A stretch of 64,000 bases of DNA from Pilaira anomala. Taxonomy: Eukaryota; Mucoromycota; Mucoromycetes; Mucorales; Mucoraceae. The notes beneath the pieces were generated by a model. That model worked only from the letters and a program-made list of their open reading frames with translations, did not search any database and was not told the DNA's origin. The number at the start of each line of letters is the position of its first letter. Position 1 is the stretch's first letter. Positions 35,385 through 47,400 of this stretch are shown piece by piece. Where the stretch lies: positions 124,001 through 188,000 of the forward strand of contig JAIXMQ010000031.1 of NCBI GenBank assembly GCA_025716855.1. The letters are read 5' to 3'. A program made the position numbers and the translations under genes.

Positions 35385-36776
35385 ATGCTAAGCAGTGAAA
35401 TAACTAATTGTGAATGTTTTGAAATCATCCACACAAATAACCCACACCAATGTAGTAAATGTAAACGAAACTTTAGCGCATGTCTTTACGTGAATGAATT
35501 ACAACACAAGATAACACTACAAGCAGCCGAGATTGACCAACTCAAGCACGAATTGAATTCGTTTGAGGTACAACTAAGAAGCCAGAGACTTGAATATGAA
35601 ACATTAAACCAAAAATATCTTGCAGGTATCGATCGTGTTACCGAATATCGACAACAAAGAGAATTAGCCAATTGTGAACTAGAGGAGCTCAGTGCTCGTT
35701 TATTTGAGGAAGCGAATGAGATGGTCGCGAATGAAAAACGTGAAAAACAACAGTTACAATTACGATTAAGACAGACTGAAGATCAACTGTTAACAGAACA
35801 AAGTCAATTATATGAATTAAGAACACGTATCGAATCCACTACCGCTTGTTCTTCCCCACCACCTCCTTACTTTGATGATGTAAAAATGGCTCAAACAATG
35901 AGAATTTACAATGACCAAAAAGTCAATATTATACATTCATCTGAAACAAGTACACAGCAACTTTTTCTTCAATTAAAACAACAACAGGACATCTTATTAA
36001 ATAAACAAGATGAAACACATACTCAAATGGTGTCACCAGTAGACACCGCTCACGTAATCAATAGCCACACAGCAACAACAACAAAAACGACAACATTAAA
36101 TAAAGATGCCGATGATTTATTTGTAAATCATGGAGGTGTGTTACAATTAGACCATTTTCAGAAATTCATTCAGCAACAAAAAAAAAGATATAGCTCAGCT
36201 CCTTCTTTAATATCAGATCATAGCAGTGCAGCATCAGAAGATGAAGAAGAATACTCACTTTTTCAATTATATCCACATACTCCGACATCCGAGTACATGA
36301 CGCGCTGTGAACTAGAAGATATTGAACCATGCTTACAATTCGGTAACTCAAATTCACGTATGCATGTTAAAACAATGATGAACCATCTGAGTCAAATGCC
36401 GTGCTTTATAGAATCTATTACCTTAGAGGAAGCGAAAGCTTTACCGTCGCTGCATAGCGCCAACACTACAGTGTATTATAGACCGATTTGGGAAAGACTG
36501 ACATCGAGTACAACACATCTCAAACATCAACTAGAATGTTCAGCATGCGGTAAAAGACGCAGAATAACTACTATGGCCAGTTACTACCGTTTTCGTTTAA
36601 ATGAAAATGAAGATTGGTTATTGATAGATCAAAATTGTCGAGATAGGTTAGTGGCTGTCTGTAACTTTTATAGCTTCCTTCGACATATTCAAATGGGTTA
36701 CTACAATTTACAACTATTAAATGATTTGTACCTGGAGAACGTGGATCTTAGGCTGAAAATGTTTTATGCTCGGTAA
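35385..36776 (+). CDS. Sec2/Rabin8-like Rab guanine nucleotide exchange factor
   Basis: Single-exon 463-residue protein. After a short Cys-containing N-terminus (HQCSKCKRNFSAC), residues about 35-165 form a continuous coiled coil that includes ELEELSARLFEEANEMVA. This is the hallmark stretch of the Sec2/Rabin8 GEF domain that opens Sec4/Rab8. A Gln/Ser/Thr-rich linker (about 165-330) precedes a C-terminal domain (about 335-460) with SYYRFRLNENEDWLLIDQ and CRDRLVAVCNFYSFLRHIQ, also found in fungal Sec2 relatives. The role is activation of the secretory Rab on vesicles moving to growth sites such as hyphal tips. The start is the first ATG of the frame, about 100 bp after a TATA-rich stretch. 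Confidence 0.82.
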   Translation: MLSSEITNCECFEIIHTNNPHQCSKCKRNFSACLYVNELQHKITLQAAEIDQLKHELNSFEVQLRSQRLEYETLNQKYLAGIDRVTEYRQQRELANCELEELSARLFEEANEMVANEKREKQQLQLRLRQTEDQLLTEQSQLYELRTRIESTTACSSPPPPYFDDVKMAQTMRIYNDQKVNIIHSSETSTQQLFLQLKQQQDILLNKQDETHTQMVSPVDTAHVINSHTATTTKTTTLNKDADDLFVNHGGVLQLDHFQKFIQQQKKRYSSAPSLISDHSSAASEDEEEYSLFQLYPHTPTSEYMTRCELEDIEPCLQFGNSNSRMHVKTMMNHLSQMPCFIESITLEEAKALPSLHSANTTVYYRPIWERLTSSTTHLKHQLECSACGKRRRITTMASYYRFRLNENEDWLLIDQNCRDRLVAVCNFYSFLRHIQMGYYNLQLLNDLYLENVDLRLKMFYAR

Positions 36777-37222
36777 GGAATACACTATAAAATAAATAAA
36801 TAAAAAACTGTTATGCATGAAATTAATCTTCCCATCTTTTTTATTATTATCTATCTTACACACACACACACACACACAAAAACATAAATATAAACTAAAA
36901 AAAATACAAATATTTACAGAATGGGTAATATTTAACTAGAAGATACATAACAACAAATATTCCCATCTTGACTAAAAGGAATCCCATCTTCATTCTGATC
37001 TTATAACGCGATTATAACAAGAAACAAAAAACATAAATATATTTATAAAAATAGTTCTGCATAATAAAAATATAAGATATATACATTAATTAAAAAAACA
37101 TAAAGAATAAGATAATTGCTTAAGAAGAGACAATATATAACCATATATGTATAATAAAAAAAAGGGTTCTATAATAATTTTGGGGGGTGTAAACATATTC
37201 TAAGGTGAAAGTTTTCTATAAT
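36777..37222. other. Convergent intergenic region
   Basis: 3' ends of the Sec2-like gene and the C2HC protein. It includes a (CA)n tract at about 36,856-36,878 and otherwise AT-rich DNA. Confidence 0.5.
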
Positions 37223-38023
37223 CTAATAAGGTTTTTCAAGAAGGTCTAAAAGTAAGCAATCGGGTTGATGCATGTCAAATTCAGGTTTACAAAAGACACA
37301 TTCTGTAACAGGGTAAAGTAAATCTTTTGGGAAATCATCAGGTAGCTTTGATATGTCAGGTATTGGAAGGTCGGGGAAGAATCTTGAACGAGGGACATGT
37401 GATCCAAAGGGTTGGTATGAGCTAGGGAGTTGTTGTGTGCTATAAGATTGATGTGAGCTAGAGGGCTGTTGAGAGCTAGAGGATTGTTGTGAGCTAGAAG
37501 GCTGATGTGAGCTAGAGGGTTGTTGAGAGCTAGAGGATTGTTGAGAGCTAGAGGACTGTTGTGAGCTAGAAGGTTGTTGTGATAAGGGTTGTTGTGATAA
37601 GAGTTGTGAGCGAGAGGTTTCTTTTGGGTCTGGTAAAAACTTTGGATCAACCTGTTCAAGCGTGTTATAGGTTGAAGACTTAATATCATTACTAGATTTA
37701 GAAGGAGGGAGAGGTGGGACAATGGGTTGCTTTCGATCTATTGCAAACTTTCCGAGTGCATTGCGTCTATTATGATAGGGTGGGGAAGGCGGGGAAGGTG
37801 GAGAAGGAGGGGGAGGAGGGAGAGGAGGGAGAGGTCCGGGCAATATCTTTCTATGTTTTCGCGGTGGTTCTTCAGTTTGATTAAGAGTATTCATAATACA
37901 TCTGTTTTGATGTGCAACAAACCCTCCATTTACAAATCCACGTTGATCACGCGCAATAAATTCCTTTTGGCAGATCAAACACCGTACTATGTCACTATAT
38001 TGTTCTGTTTCCTCGGTAGTCAT
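37223..38023 (-). CDS. Low-complexity protein with a C2HC motif at each end
   Basis: Single-exon 266-residue protein, family not recognised. Near the N-terminus is CLICQKEF...AHQNRC, that is C-x2-C-x19-H-x3-C. At the C-terminus is CVFCKPEFDMHQPDC, that is C-x2-C-x6-H-x3-C. Both could bind zinc. Between them lie a basic patch (RKHRKI), a Pro-rich run with 6 consecutive prolines (about 63-85), and about a dozen five-residue units of the form SSSQQ/SSSHQ/SSSQQP. No signal peptide or membrane span. A nuclear or RNA-associated scaffold is possible but not shown. The opposite strand is partly open because of the repeat and is not a gene. Confidence 0.6.
   Translation of the reverse strand: MTTEETEQYSDIVRCLICQKEFIARDQRGFVNGGFVAHQNRCIMNTLNQTEEPPRKHRKILPGPLPPLPPPPPSPPSPPSPPYHNRRNALGKFAIDRKQPIVPPLPPSKSSNDIKSSTYNTLEQVDPKFLPDPKETSRSQLLSQQPLSQQPSSSQQSSSSQQSSSSQQPSSSHQPSSSQQSSSSQQPSSSHQSYSTQQLPSSYQPFGSHVPRSRFFPDLPIPDISKLPDDFPKDLLYPVTECVFCKPEFDMHQPDCLLLDLLEKPY
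37440..37600 (-). repeat. 15-bp tandem repeat encoding SSSQQ units
   Basis: Roughly ten copies of a 15-bp unit (plus strand like GAGCTAGAGGATTGT) with point differences that switch Gln, His and Pro codons. Lies within the C2HC gene. Confidence 0.75.
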
Positions 38024-38268
38024 AAAGATTATATGTATGTCGGAAGGTTGATAGCATTCTTAAAAAGAAAAGGTAAATAGTAGGCTCTATTTATTAAAAA
38101 ACTGTTATAATAAAACAAAGAACAATGACACTTTAAGCTATTGTTAAATCTTTCAAATATAAAGTAAAGATACAGTTTTTTTTTTTTTCTGAAAATATCC
38201 AAATGTCACAATCAAAATAACTGAATTATCTAAAAATAAACATTGGTGCTTGGAGTGAAATTTCATAC

Positions 38269-38299
<31 letters not shown>

Positions 38300-39382
38300 G
38301 ACGTTTACACCATGGAACTGGTAACAATGCACTTGTATACTTATATTCACAAAAGAAAAATTTCTTTGAAGAATAATACATAAAAGTCTATTATTGTATA
38401 TTGCTCCTTGTTTATGTACTCAATGATCAGATCGATCTTCCCATCAACTAATTCACAAATAAAGAATATGTAGAAAAAAGTTCTTTGTTGTTTTAATAGT
38501 AGTACACAACGTATCGTAGAAAAAACTAGGGTTCATACAGAACAGACATTTATATGCTTCGCTCTTTTTGTACAACAAAATAATGAATACATAGACTGCA
38601 ATCTTACGCTAAACGACAACCTTGTAGAAACTAGTTTAGTCTGCGAAAAAAAAAGTGATCTTCAAAACAAAGTTTTATTTTTTATGACATGGCGTTTATT
38701 TTTGTAAGGAAATAAATAACTGTTATTACTGTTTTTACTTCATACAGTAAATACAGATTAGAACATTTAGTAACTAATATGACAAATGAAAGCACTCACA
38801 AAAAGTATATTGAGAAAACGTTTTTTATCGCCATTCTCTTAACTCATAGTTACACTACATATAAATATGCAACTCACACATCTTGACAAGAGACAATAAC
38901 CTTTTTTTGTTTTCTTTTTGCATACTGCTAACTAAAGATACAAACGACGCTTTTATTTTCTGCCAATTCGCCAAGGATCTTATGCTAATTATGAACCGTA
39001 AAATAGAATCCGCAAAAACAATTAATCAATCTACTAACTCTTTTTGAATAATTAAAAGAGCTGGGTCCATGTCGTACACTCAAAAAAAAAAAAAAAAGAA
39101 TATCATCATATAATTTAAAAAAAGATCATTTATGAATATATATAAAGAGTTGATATTTATTTTGTGTACATAAATATATTGATATGTAAGGATGGTGGTG
39201 ATAGTAATATATAGAAAGTCTAAGCTATATGGGGGTTTGTTATGTGAGAAAAAAAAAGAAAGGGGGTGAGGGACAGATAGTTAAGGGGGGGGGGGGATTT
39301 TTTTTCAAGTATGTGTAATGCGTGTAAATAAAATGACAAGAAATATATGAAATGATTTTTTTTTTCAAAATAATAACTGGTT
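38024..39382. other. Intergenic, no gene seen
   Basis: 1.36 kb of AT-rich DNA upstream of the C2HC gene and downstream of the RhoGEF gene. It contains a T-run of about 27 (38,273-38,299) and a G10 run near 39,287. No supported coding frame. Confidence 0.5.
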
Positions 39383-42300
39383 TTACCAGCCATTTTCCGC
39401 ATTTTTAGTTCGAAGATATTCATAAATCTTTTTACCAGTTTGATCTTCACGAAGATGAATCATATAAACAATACTTGTCTTTTGAGCTTCATCCACCAAC
39501 AAGAAAGAAATTCTCTTTGCAGTGATCATCTCTACATTTCCACTACGTACAACCGCACTCACCAATTTAGTTTTATCATTTTCAATTTGAATCAACATAC
39601 GCATACTTGGTGCCTGTTGAGAGATACGCATCGTAACACTACCGAACGTACTCCACTTTGAAGTTTCAGTTTGAATAAATAATTTCGCTTTACATTGCAT
39701 CACTGGCTTTAAGGTTTGTGGTACATTAATATTATCAACGGGTTCGACTTCCTCATGTTCAGGCATCATTGGCATAGGTGGCGGTACAATCTGGTTCGAT
39801 TGTTCTTGTGCGTTTCTCAAGAGATTAGCGAACACATTGGCTTCTTGGGGATGTGCAAAATGAATCAAATAATTCTCCTTCTTTTCTCCCATATAGACTG
39901 AGATACTTACATCGGTAGCAGAAGGTGACCGAATCACGGTTGTAGGTGAAATCCATGCATTCAAATAAAGTTGGCCCGTATTTTGTAATTCAACTGCTAC
40001 ACAGGCTCGATTACTGTTTGTTACCTTTACCTGTAATAAACATTGTCCGTCCGCTGCATACCATGATTGTTTATGCCAATGAAATACATCACATTGATTG
40101 TTACTATAAAGAATTTCTCGAATTTCATTTTCAGAGTTATAAGCACCGGGCTAAAAAAAAAAAATTAAAAGTTAGTCTAAATATATTGATATCAACTATT
40201 TTTATATATTTTTACACTTACGCTATGAGGGGGTGAGTTTAATTCTTCCAAGGATCCATTCGATTGAAGATTACTCATAGAGGGAGAGGGTGAAATAAAT
40301 CTTCCAGGAGGTTGCTGCAGACTTGCCAAGGAGGAAGGTTGTTGGCCACTAGGGGCTGGTCTTCTAGCAGTATTATGAGACATATTGGGGGAATGAGATG
40401 GGGAAGGAATAGGTCTAGCATTATTATAACTATTTAAACTTTGACTGGGAGGACCAGGTCTTTGCTGTTGTTGTTGGTTATGATGTTGTTGTTGATGATG
40501 TTGTGGGTGTTGATGATGTTGAGGTGGATGAGGTCTTTGTTGTTGTTGTTGTTGTTGTTGTTGAGGTTGAGGTTGTCTTTGGTGTTGTTGTTGTTGTTGT
40601 TGATGATGATGTTGAGGTTGTCTTTGTTGTTGATGATGAGGTTGAGGCTGTCTTTGTTGTTGTTGATGAGGTTGAGGTTGTCTTTGTTGTTGTTGATGAT
40701 GAGGAGGCATTTGTTGACGAGATTGTTGAGAAGGATAGCCATTTTGACGAGGTTGTTGTTGTGGATGACTTCTTGGTTGATTATGATTAATAGAGGAAGT
40801 TCTAGGTCTACTATTAGACATATAATCATCGGTCTTTTGAGTAACAGCATGCATGACTTCAGGAATAACAGCTCTTTGTACTTCAATTGCTCTTGGGGAA
40901 GAAGGTTTATCGTTCATATTAGATTTCATTCCAACAGGAGAAGAATGATTATTTAAAGGAAAGGAAGAAGAAGGATCTTGTGGTTGTTGTTGAGGAGAAA
41001 TTGAAATAGAAGAGAGTTGAGCGGTAGGTGGTTGAATATAGGTCATCTGAACATGTGAAAAATCTTTAACTGGTTGATGAACAGCTGGCTGATTATTAGG
41101 AGGAATTGGAAGAAGCTTTTGCTTCACGTTTGAATTTTCTTTATTTGGTACAAATGTCGGAATTGATGCCTGTGGAACATTAAATTGGTTGTTGTTTTTG
41201 TTGACAGGTAAAGTATCTTCTTCATCGGATTCAAAAAAGTGATTATCATAAATATCCATTATAGTATCTCTTGATTTATTATTATTACTACTACTACTAC
41301 TAGTTGTTGTATTATTCATCTTTAATTCAATTGCACTATACTTATTACTACCAATACCATTAGATAACATCTTTTTTTGTGCAGCTACACTTAATGTACG
41401 TGGAGTAGTAATAATAGATGTATTTGATGCATTCATATCGACACCAATCCACGTGTTTCTAATTTCCTTTGTTTCAGCACGCATCAAAATGTGTTTTTTA
41501 CCCAATACAGAAAATCGAATAATGTATTCTCCTACAAGTTCTCTCTCTACTGATTCTGACTTTACTGTAATATCTCCAATTGAAATTGCTGGATAAATTA
41601 ACAAGTAACGATTTGAACTCAATTCTCTACAAACAACTAATACTTCTGTTGTTAAAAACAAGTGAGCTCTAACAGTTGATCCATTTGGTTCAGTTGGTAA
41701 CATTATAAAACTATCTCTCATAACGAATTGAATACCAGGATTAACAAGACTTAATTGATAATTCTATAATATAATTATTTTTAGTTTTTTTGTATCACAC
41801 ACATATTATTTTTTCTATTAATAACTTACAATTTGACCTCCTTCAAAAAGATCGACAGTTCTTGAACAATCTACTTGACTTTCAAACGTAGCTATATCTG
41901 TTTCCAAGTGAAAATTTGTTTGAATAGGTGTAAGTGTTGTTGCTGTTGTTGCTGCTATAGTTGATTTGTTTGTTGGAGTATTGTTATTTTTTGCCATTGC
42001 CATAACCATATCAATTCTTTTGTTGGCATTTAATAACAGTTTGTGATCAGGTCGACCTGAATCTGTACCTTCTAATAATCTCTATTTTTAACAAAAAAAA
42101 GTTAATATGTATATTTATCTTGTCATATTATTTTTATATATTACACTATATAATCCTTTGTAATACTTTAATTGTTGAATAGGTGAATTAAATAGTGTTT
42201 CCAAATTTATAGATAAATTCTAAAATATAAAGTAAATACTATATTATTTACAATAAGCAAATTTTCACATACATAAAGCAGACTCTGGATTGCTGGATTA

Positions 42301-42903
42301 CAAAGAATATCAGAACGTTGGTCAAGATTTGGAATATAACTTCTAGAGTAATTTGCATAAGGTACTTCAAAATCATTCACCTTATTAAAAAAAAAAAAGG
42401 CGTGTTAATTCTATATTGTAATATATTTTATTGTTATCATTATTTTACCCATTGCATAAGCACATCACCGAGTTCACTCATCGCTTGCGGGTTAGATGCA
42501 ATCTTGTTTAATTTCTATATGCACATATATTTTTGCATGTTAATACATATCGTGTTTTTATAACTTGTTGTTTTTTTTTACCAAACAGAAACGCTTATTC
42601 ACTTTTAAAATATCATGAATATACTTTAAAAGTTCAGAAAAATCAGGTGCTGCTGAAGTCATTTGTTTCATCCAAATAGGTGCAATTTGCTACCCTTGAA
42701 AAGTTAGAAAATAAGGCTCGTAATATACAAATTTTTTTTTTATTACTTACTGAGTCAATCGTTTTTAAAGTCTCGATATAAGACTGTTCGGTTTCAATAA
42801 GGTCTGTCAAAGGATTACCATATCCTCTTCGAGATTCACTCGAGAATTGAGAAGACATGCCAGCATGTGAGTTATAACCATTAGATGATGAGTTTGACAA
42901 CAT
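39383..42903 (-). CDS. Rho guanine nucleotide exchange factor, DH-PH with C-terminal PH-like domains
   Basis: Predicted 1,023 residues, eight exons all in phase 0: complement(39383-40150, 40222-41763, 41830-42081, 42145-42219, 42273-42380, 42449-42514, 42582-42689, 42751-42903). The DH domain starts at PLTDLIETEQSYIETLKTI and includes SPIQQLKYYKGLYSRLLE, the helix that contacts Rho GTPases. A PH domain follows from about residue 255 (IQFVMRDSFIML, AHLFLTTEVLVVC, ending near IRNTWIGVDM). A long disordered middle contains Gln/His/Pro runs (about 599-690). The last 255 residues look like two PH-superfamily folds (DVFHWHKQSWYAADGQCLL and CKAKLFIQTETSKWSTFG). Expected role: activation of a Rho/Cdc42 GTPase in polarity. 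The target GTPase is unknown. Confidence 0.82.
40460..40715 (-). repeat. CAG/CAA and CAT microsatellite (poly-Gln/His)
   Basis: Imperfect trinucleotide repeat reading TTG/TGA/TGG on the plus strand. It encodes Gln- and His-rich runs in the disordered middle of the RhoGEF. It also opens long spurious frames on both strands. Confidence 0.8.
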
Positions 42904-44025
42904 ATTCGTTTAAATAAAAAGTTAATAATAAATAAAATAAGGAAAGAATGTAGAGTTTGAATGAAGGAATAAAAAAAAATGTCTTTTTATTATATTGGCA
43001 TGTACTTGGTTTCTTTTCTTTTTTTAAACAATAGTATCAATAAAAAAAAAGTTGTTTGAAAAAAGATAAAAAAAAAACGAAATTTTTTATTTTAAAATTG
43101 TAGTAGTACATGTATCTCATCCTTTTCATTGTGTTATGTGAATTTTACTTGTTTAACATTGTATTTCATTCGATTTTAACTGTTCATAATTTTCTAATAT
43201 GTTATAAAAAACTTGATATATTTTTCATTGTTTTCTAAATACTGTATATTGTCTTAAGATGATTAATTCTTTGTTTATTAGCTGTCTCTCGTCCGCCCCT
43301 CCTCCCCCACTCCCCCCCCCCTCTCTTGCCGTTTATGTAAAAATCCAAAGTGTATCATCTGAGTTAAACATCAAAGGTATGACCCTTTTTTCACATAAAT
43401 AAATAAACAAAAAAATCTTGATTCAGGCTTCGATTCTCTGTTTACATTGTACAATATAAGCTTATTTTAACTTTACTTTACACAAATCTGGAATTATGTG
43501 TTCCATAACAGAGATGCATGAAAGCGCATCGTCTTCAATTGAGTGACAGATACTTTTTGTTTATTATATATCGAAAATTGTTTGTTGAATCGTAACTTGT
43601 ATGACGAAAAATGTAGCCATTTATCTTTCTTTTTTTTTTTTTTTTTTCTGTATTTCCTATAGAATAATGTGCTTATTAATTTTAAGAAAAGTTAAATCAT
43701 AATACAGTTAGAGTAAAGAATGTTTTTCAAAAAAAAATATATATACGCGCTTCTTCATGCAGGTATTTTTTTTTTTTTTTTTTTTTTTTTTAATTAATAT
43801 AAAGCTGTATTAGTAACAAACAACGTACGAGCAAAAGAGTTAAATTAATTTTTTGTTTTGGTTGTAGGCTTTCCCCCAACTGTCAAAAAAAAAAAAAAAA
43901 AATAAAGTCTCACTCATCTACCACACAACCTTTTTTTTTCTTTCTTTTAATAAATACCACTCGAATTTTAGGATTTGACTAGATCAGTTTCTGTTTTCTC
44001 TTCATTCTATCTCTGGTAATAACAT
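42904..44025. promoter_or_regulatory. Divergent intergenic region, promoter of the giant gene
   Basis: 1.1 kb between the RhoGEF start and the giant gene start. It contains T runs (about 24 at 43,767-43,790), a C-rich stretch near 43,295-43,322, and a pyrimidine-rich leader immediately before the giant gene's ATG. No specific factor site was recognised. Confidence 0.4.
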
Positions 44026-44353
44026 ATGGCGAAAATAAAACGCCACGATCTTACTCTGGGGATAACCCTACTAGCAACTCTCCTCCGTGTGGTTGCCGCC
44101 CAAAATGCCGATTCTCAACAGGAAGAGCATTCGGACGTTCAACATTCGAAACATGGTAGTGGACTTGTTACGCGTTGTGATCACCCTGGAACTGGTGGTT
44201 ACTTCATCACCAAAGATACTCATTCTTACTCTGGTGCTGCTGACGCTTGTAGCGCTAAAGGTGGTTATTTAGCCGATTTATCTCATGTAAACTTTTTGCT
44301 CGCAACTGATATTGTCATCTCTTGTGCTGGCCCTAACCAAAAAGCATGGATTA

Positions 44354-44408
<55 letters not shown>

Positions 44409-47400
44409 ATTCACGCAAACTTTTTATTAACTCTTATTATAAATTTAGCTCTTGGGACCAATCTTCACCTAAAGATCAAGAATGTCTCTCCATTTTCGTT
44501 GGTGACAACGGTTCTGGCGGTGCCATTGATAATGCATGTGCAGGCGATCGACCTGTTCTCTGTCAAACTCATCCTTCATCTAAGCATTCATCATCTCATT
44601 CTGGTTCTCCAGATCATCATTACCCTGTTCATCCAAACAAAGAATATCAAAATCAACTCTTACCTGGCTTTTCATTCACTGATAACTTTAACACTGGCGT
44701 CTGCCGTGATATAAACAACAATCTCTGTAATGTACCAGTCAGCTTGGTTCAAACTGTAACTTATAATGGTATCACCACCGCACTTACTCTCTCTAATGTA
44801 CGTGCTACTGTATTAATATCAAATGTTGTCTCCACCATGGTTGTACACGATCTCATCACAGTCAAAGTCATTGAAGCTCCTGCTTCTACAGTCACTGCAA
44901 CTGAAAATGGTTCAGTAGTTACTCGCACCATTCCTGCACAACTTACTACGGCTACCTTGTTCGGTACGAATACTGTTGGTGAAAACTGTTTGGTTTCAAG
45001 TGGAAGTGTCACTTCATCTGTTCCTAGCTCAACTCCTGCTAGTTCAATTCAGACTGCAACCTTTACCTTCCCATTCAGTGTTCCTAACTTCACTGGTCCT
45101 GGTACCTATACTATCAGTCCTGGTAATGTCGTCAAGATTAACCCTGATGGTTCATACTCATACATTAGCGGTGGAACTTCACTACCATCCAGTGTATTAG
45201 CAAGTAAGACATATACTTTGCCATTCAGTATTCCAGGTTTTACTGGTCCGGGTATATATACTATCAGTCCCGGTGTTGTAATTCAAGTTAACCCTGATGG
45301 TTCTATTGTCTACTTATCCGGTAGTTCTTCTCTCCCATCCTTCACAACCGGTTCTCCATCAGGTGGTCCCGGTACTACACCAAGTCCTTCTCCGTCTAAT
45401 AGTAATGTATCACCTCTCTTTAGTGTTTCTACCCTTCCTAATGGTCAAGTCACTTCCATTTTCACTGGTTACACTACTTTGTCTGGTTCAACTACTTTAC
45501 CTGGAACAACTACTCTTGATCTCGGAAGTGGAAATACAATCAGTTCTTACACCGGCCCAGGTATATATACTATTAGTCCCGGAAATGTAGTAACTATTGC
45601 TTCCAACGGTCAGTTTACTTTTATTTCTGGCACTGGTGTTAGTGGTATTAAGGGTGGAAGTACTTCATTGCCATCTGTGCAAGTACCTTCTTCAACTGCT
45701 CCAAGCTTCACTATTACTACGTTACCTAATGGTAGTGTCACTTCAGTACCAGTCAACCCATCTGGATCTAGCTACACTGTTACCACTTTACCCAATGGTA
45801 GTGTCACCTCAGTACCTGTTAACCCATCTGGATCAAGCTACATTGTTACCACTTTACCTAATGGTAGTGTCACTTCAGTACCAGTCAACCCATCTGGATC
45901 TAGCTACACTGTTACCACTTTACCCAATGGTAGTGTCACCTCAGTACCTGTTAACCCATCTGGATCAAGCTTCACTGTTACCACTTTACCTAATGGTAGT
46001 GTCACCTCAGTACCTGTTAACCCATCTGGATCAAGCTTCACTGTTACCACCTTACCTAATGGTAGTGTTACTTCAGTACCTGTTAACCCATCTGGCACAA
46101 GCTACACCGTTACCACCTTACCTAATGGTAGTGTCACTTCAGTACCTGTTAACCCATCTGGCACAAGCTATACTGTTACCACTTTACCCAATGGTAGTGT
46201 CACCTCAGTACCTGTTAACCCATCTGGATCAAGCTTCACTGTTACCACTTTACCTAATGGTAGTGTCACTTCAGTACCTGTTGTTTCTAGTGGATCAAGT
46301 TTCATTGTTATTACTTTACCTAATGGTAGTGTCACTTCAGTTCCTGCCGGATCTTCTAGTGGTCCCGGCGCATCTTCTAGTGTTCCCGGTGTATCTTCTA
46401 GTGTGCCCAGTGTATCTTCTAGTGTGCCCAGTGTATCTTCTGGTGTACCCAGTGTATCTTCTGGTGTACCCAGTGTATCTTCTACATTACCTGGAACGAC
46501 TACTCTTGATCTCGGAAGTGGAAATACAATCAGTTCTTACACCGGCCCAGGTATATATACTATTAGTCCCGGAAATGTAGTAACTATTGCTTCCAACGGT
46601 CAGTTTACTTTTATTTCTGGCACTGGTGTTAGTGGTATTAAGGGTGGAAGTACTTCATTGCCATCTGTGCAAGTACCTTCTTCAACTGCTCCAAGCTTCA
46701 CTATTACTACGTTACCTAATGGTAGTGTCACTTCAGTACCAGTCAACCCATCTGGATCTAGCTACACTGTTACCACTTTACCTAATGGTAGTGTCACTTC
46801 AGTACCAGTCAACCCATCTGGATCTAGCTACACTGTTACCACTTTACCCAATGGTAGTGTCACCTCAGTACCTGTTAACCCATCTGGATCAAGCTTCACT
46901 GTTACCACTTTACCTAATGGTAGTGTTACTTCAGTATCTGTTAACCCATCCGGTTCAAGCTACACCATTACCACTTTACCTAATGGTAGTGTCACTTCAG
47001 TACCTGTTGTTTCTAGTGGATCAAGTTTCATTGTTATTACTTTACCTAATGGTAGTGTCACTTCAGTTCCTGCCGGATCTTCTAGTGGTCCCGGCGCATC
47101 TTCCAGTGTTCCCGGTGTATCTTCTAGTGTACCCAGTGTATCTTCTACATTACCTGGAACGACTACTCTTGATCTCGGAAGTGGAAATACAATCAGTTCT
47201 TACACCGGCCCAGGTATATATACTATTAGTCCCGGAAATGTAGTAACTATTGCTTCCAACGGTCAGTTTACTTTTATTTCTGGCACTGGTGTTAGTGGTA
47301 TTAAGGGTGGAAGCACTTCATTGCCATCTGTGCAAGTATCTTCTTCAACTGCTCCAAGCTTCACTATTACTACGTTACCTAATGGTAGTGTCACTTCAGT

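Noticed and set aside
40441..40956. Plus-strand frames of 95-171 codons opposite the RhoGEF.
   Set aside because: They are the reverse side of the Gln/His microsatellite (Leu, Met, Arg, Val repeats) and overlap a well-supported gene.
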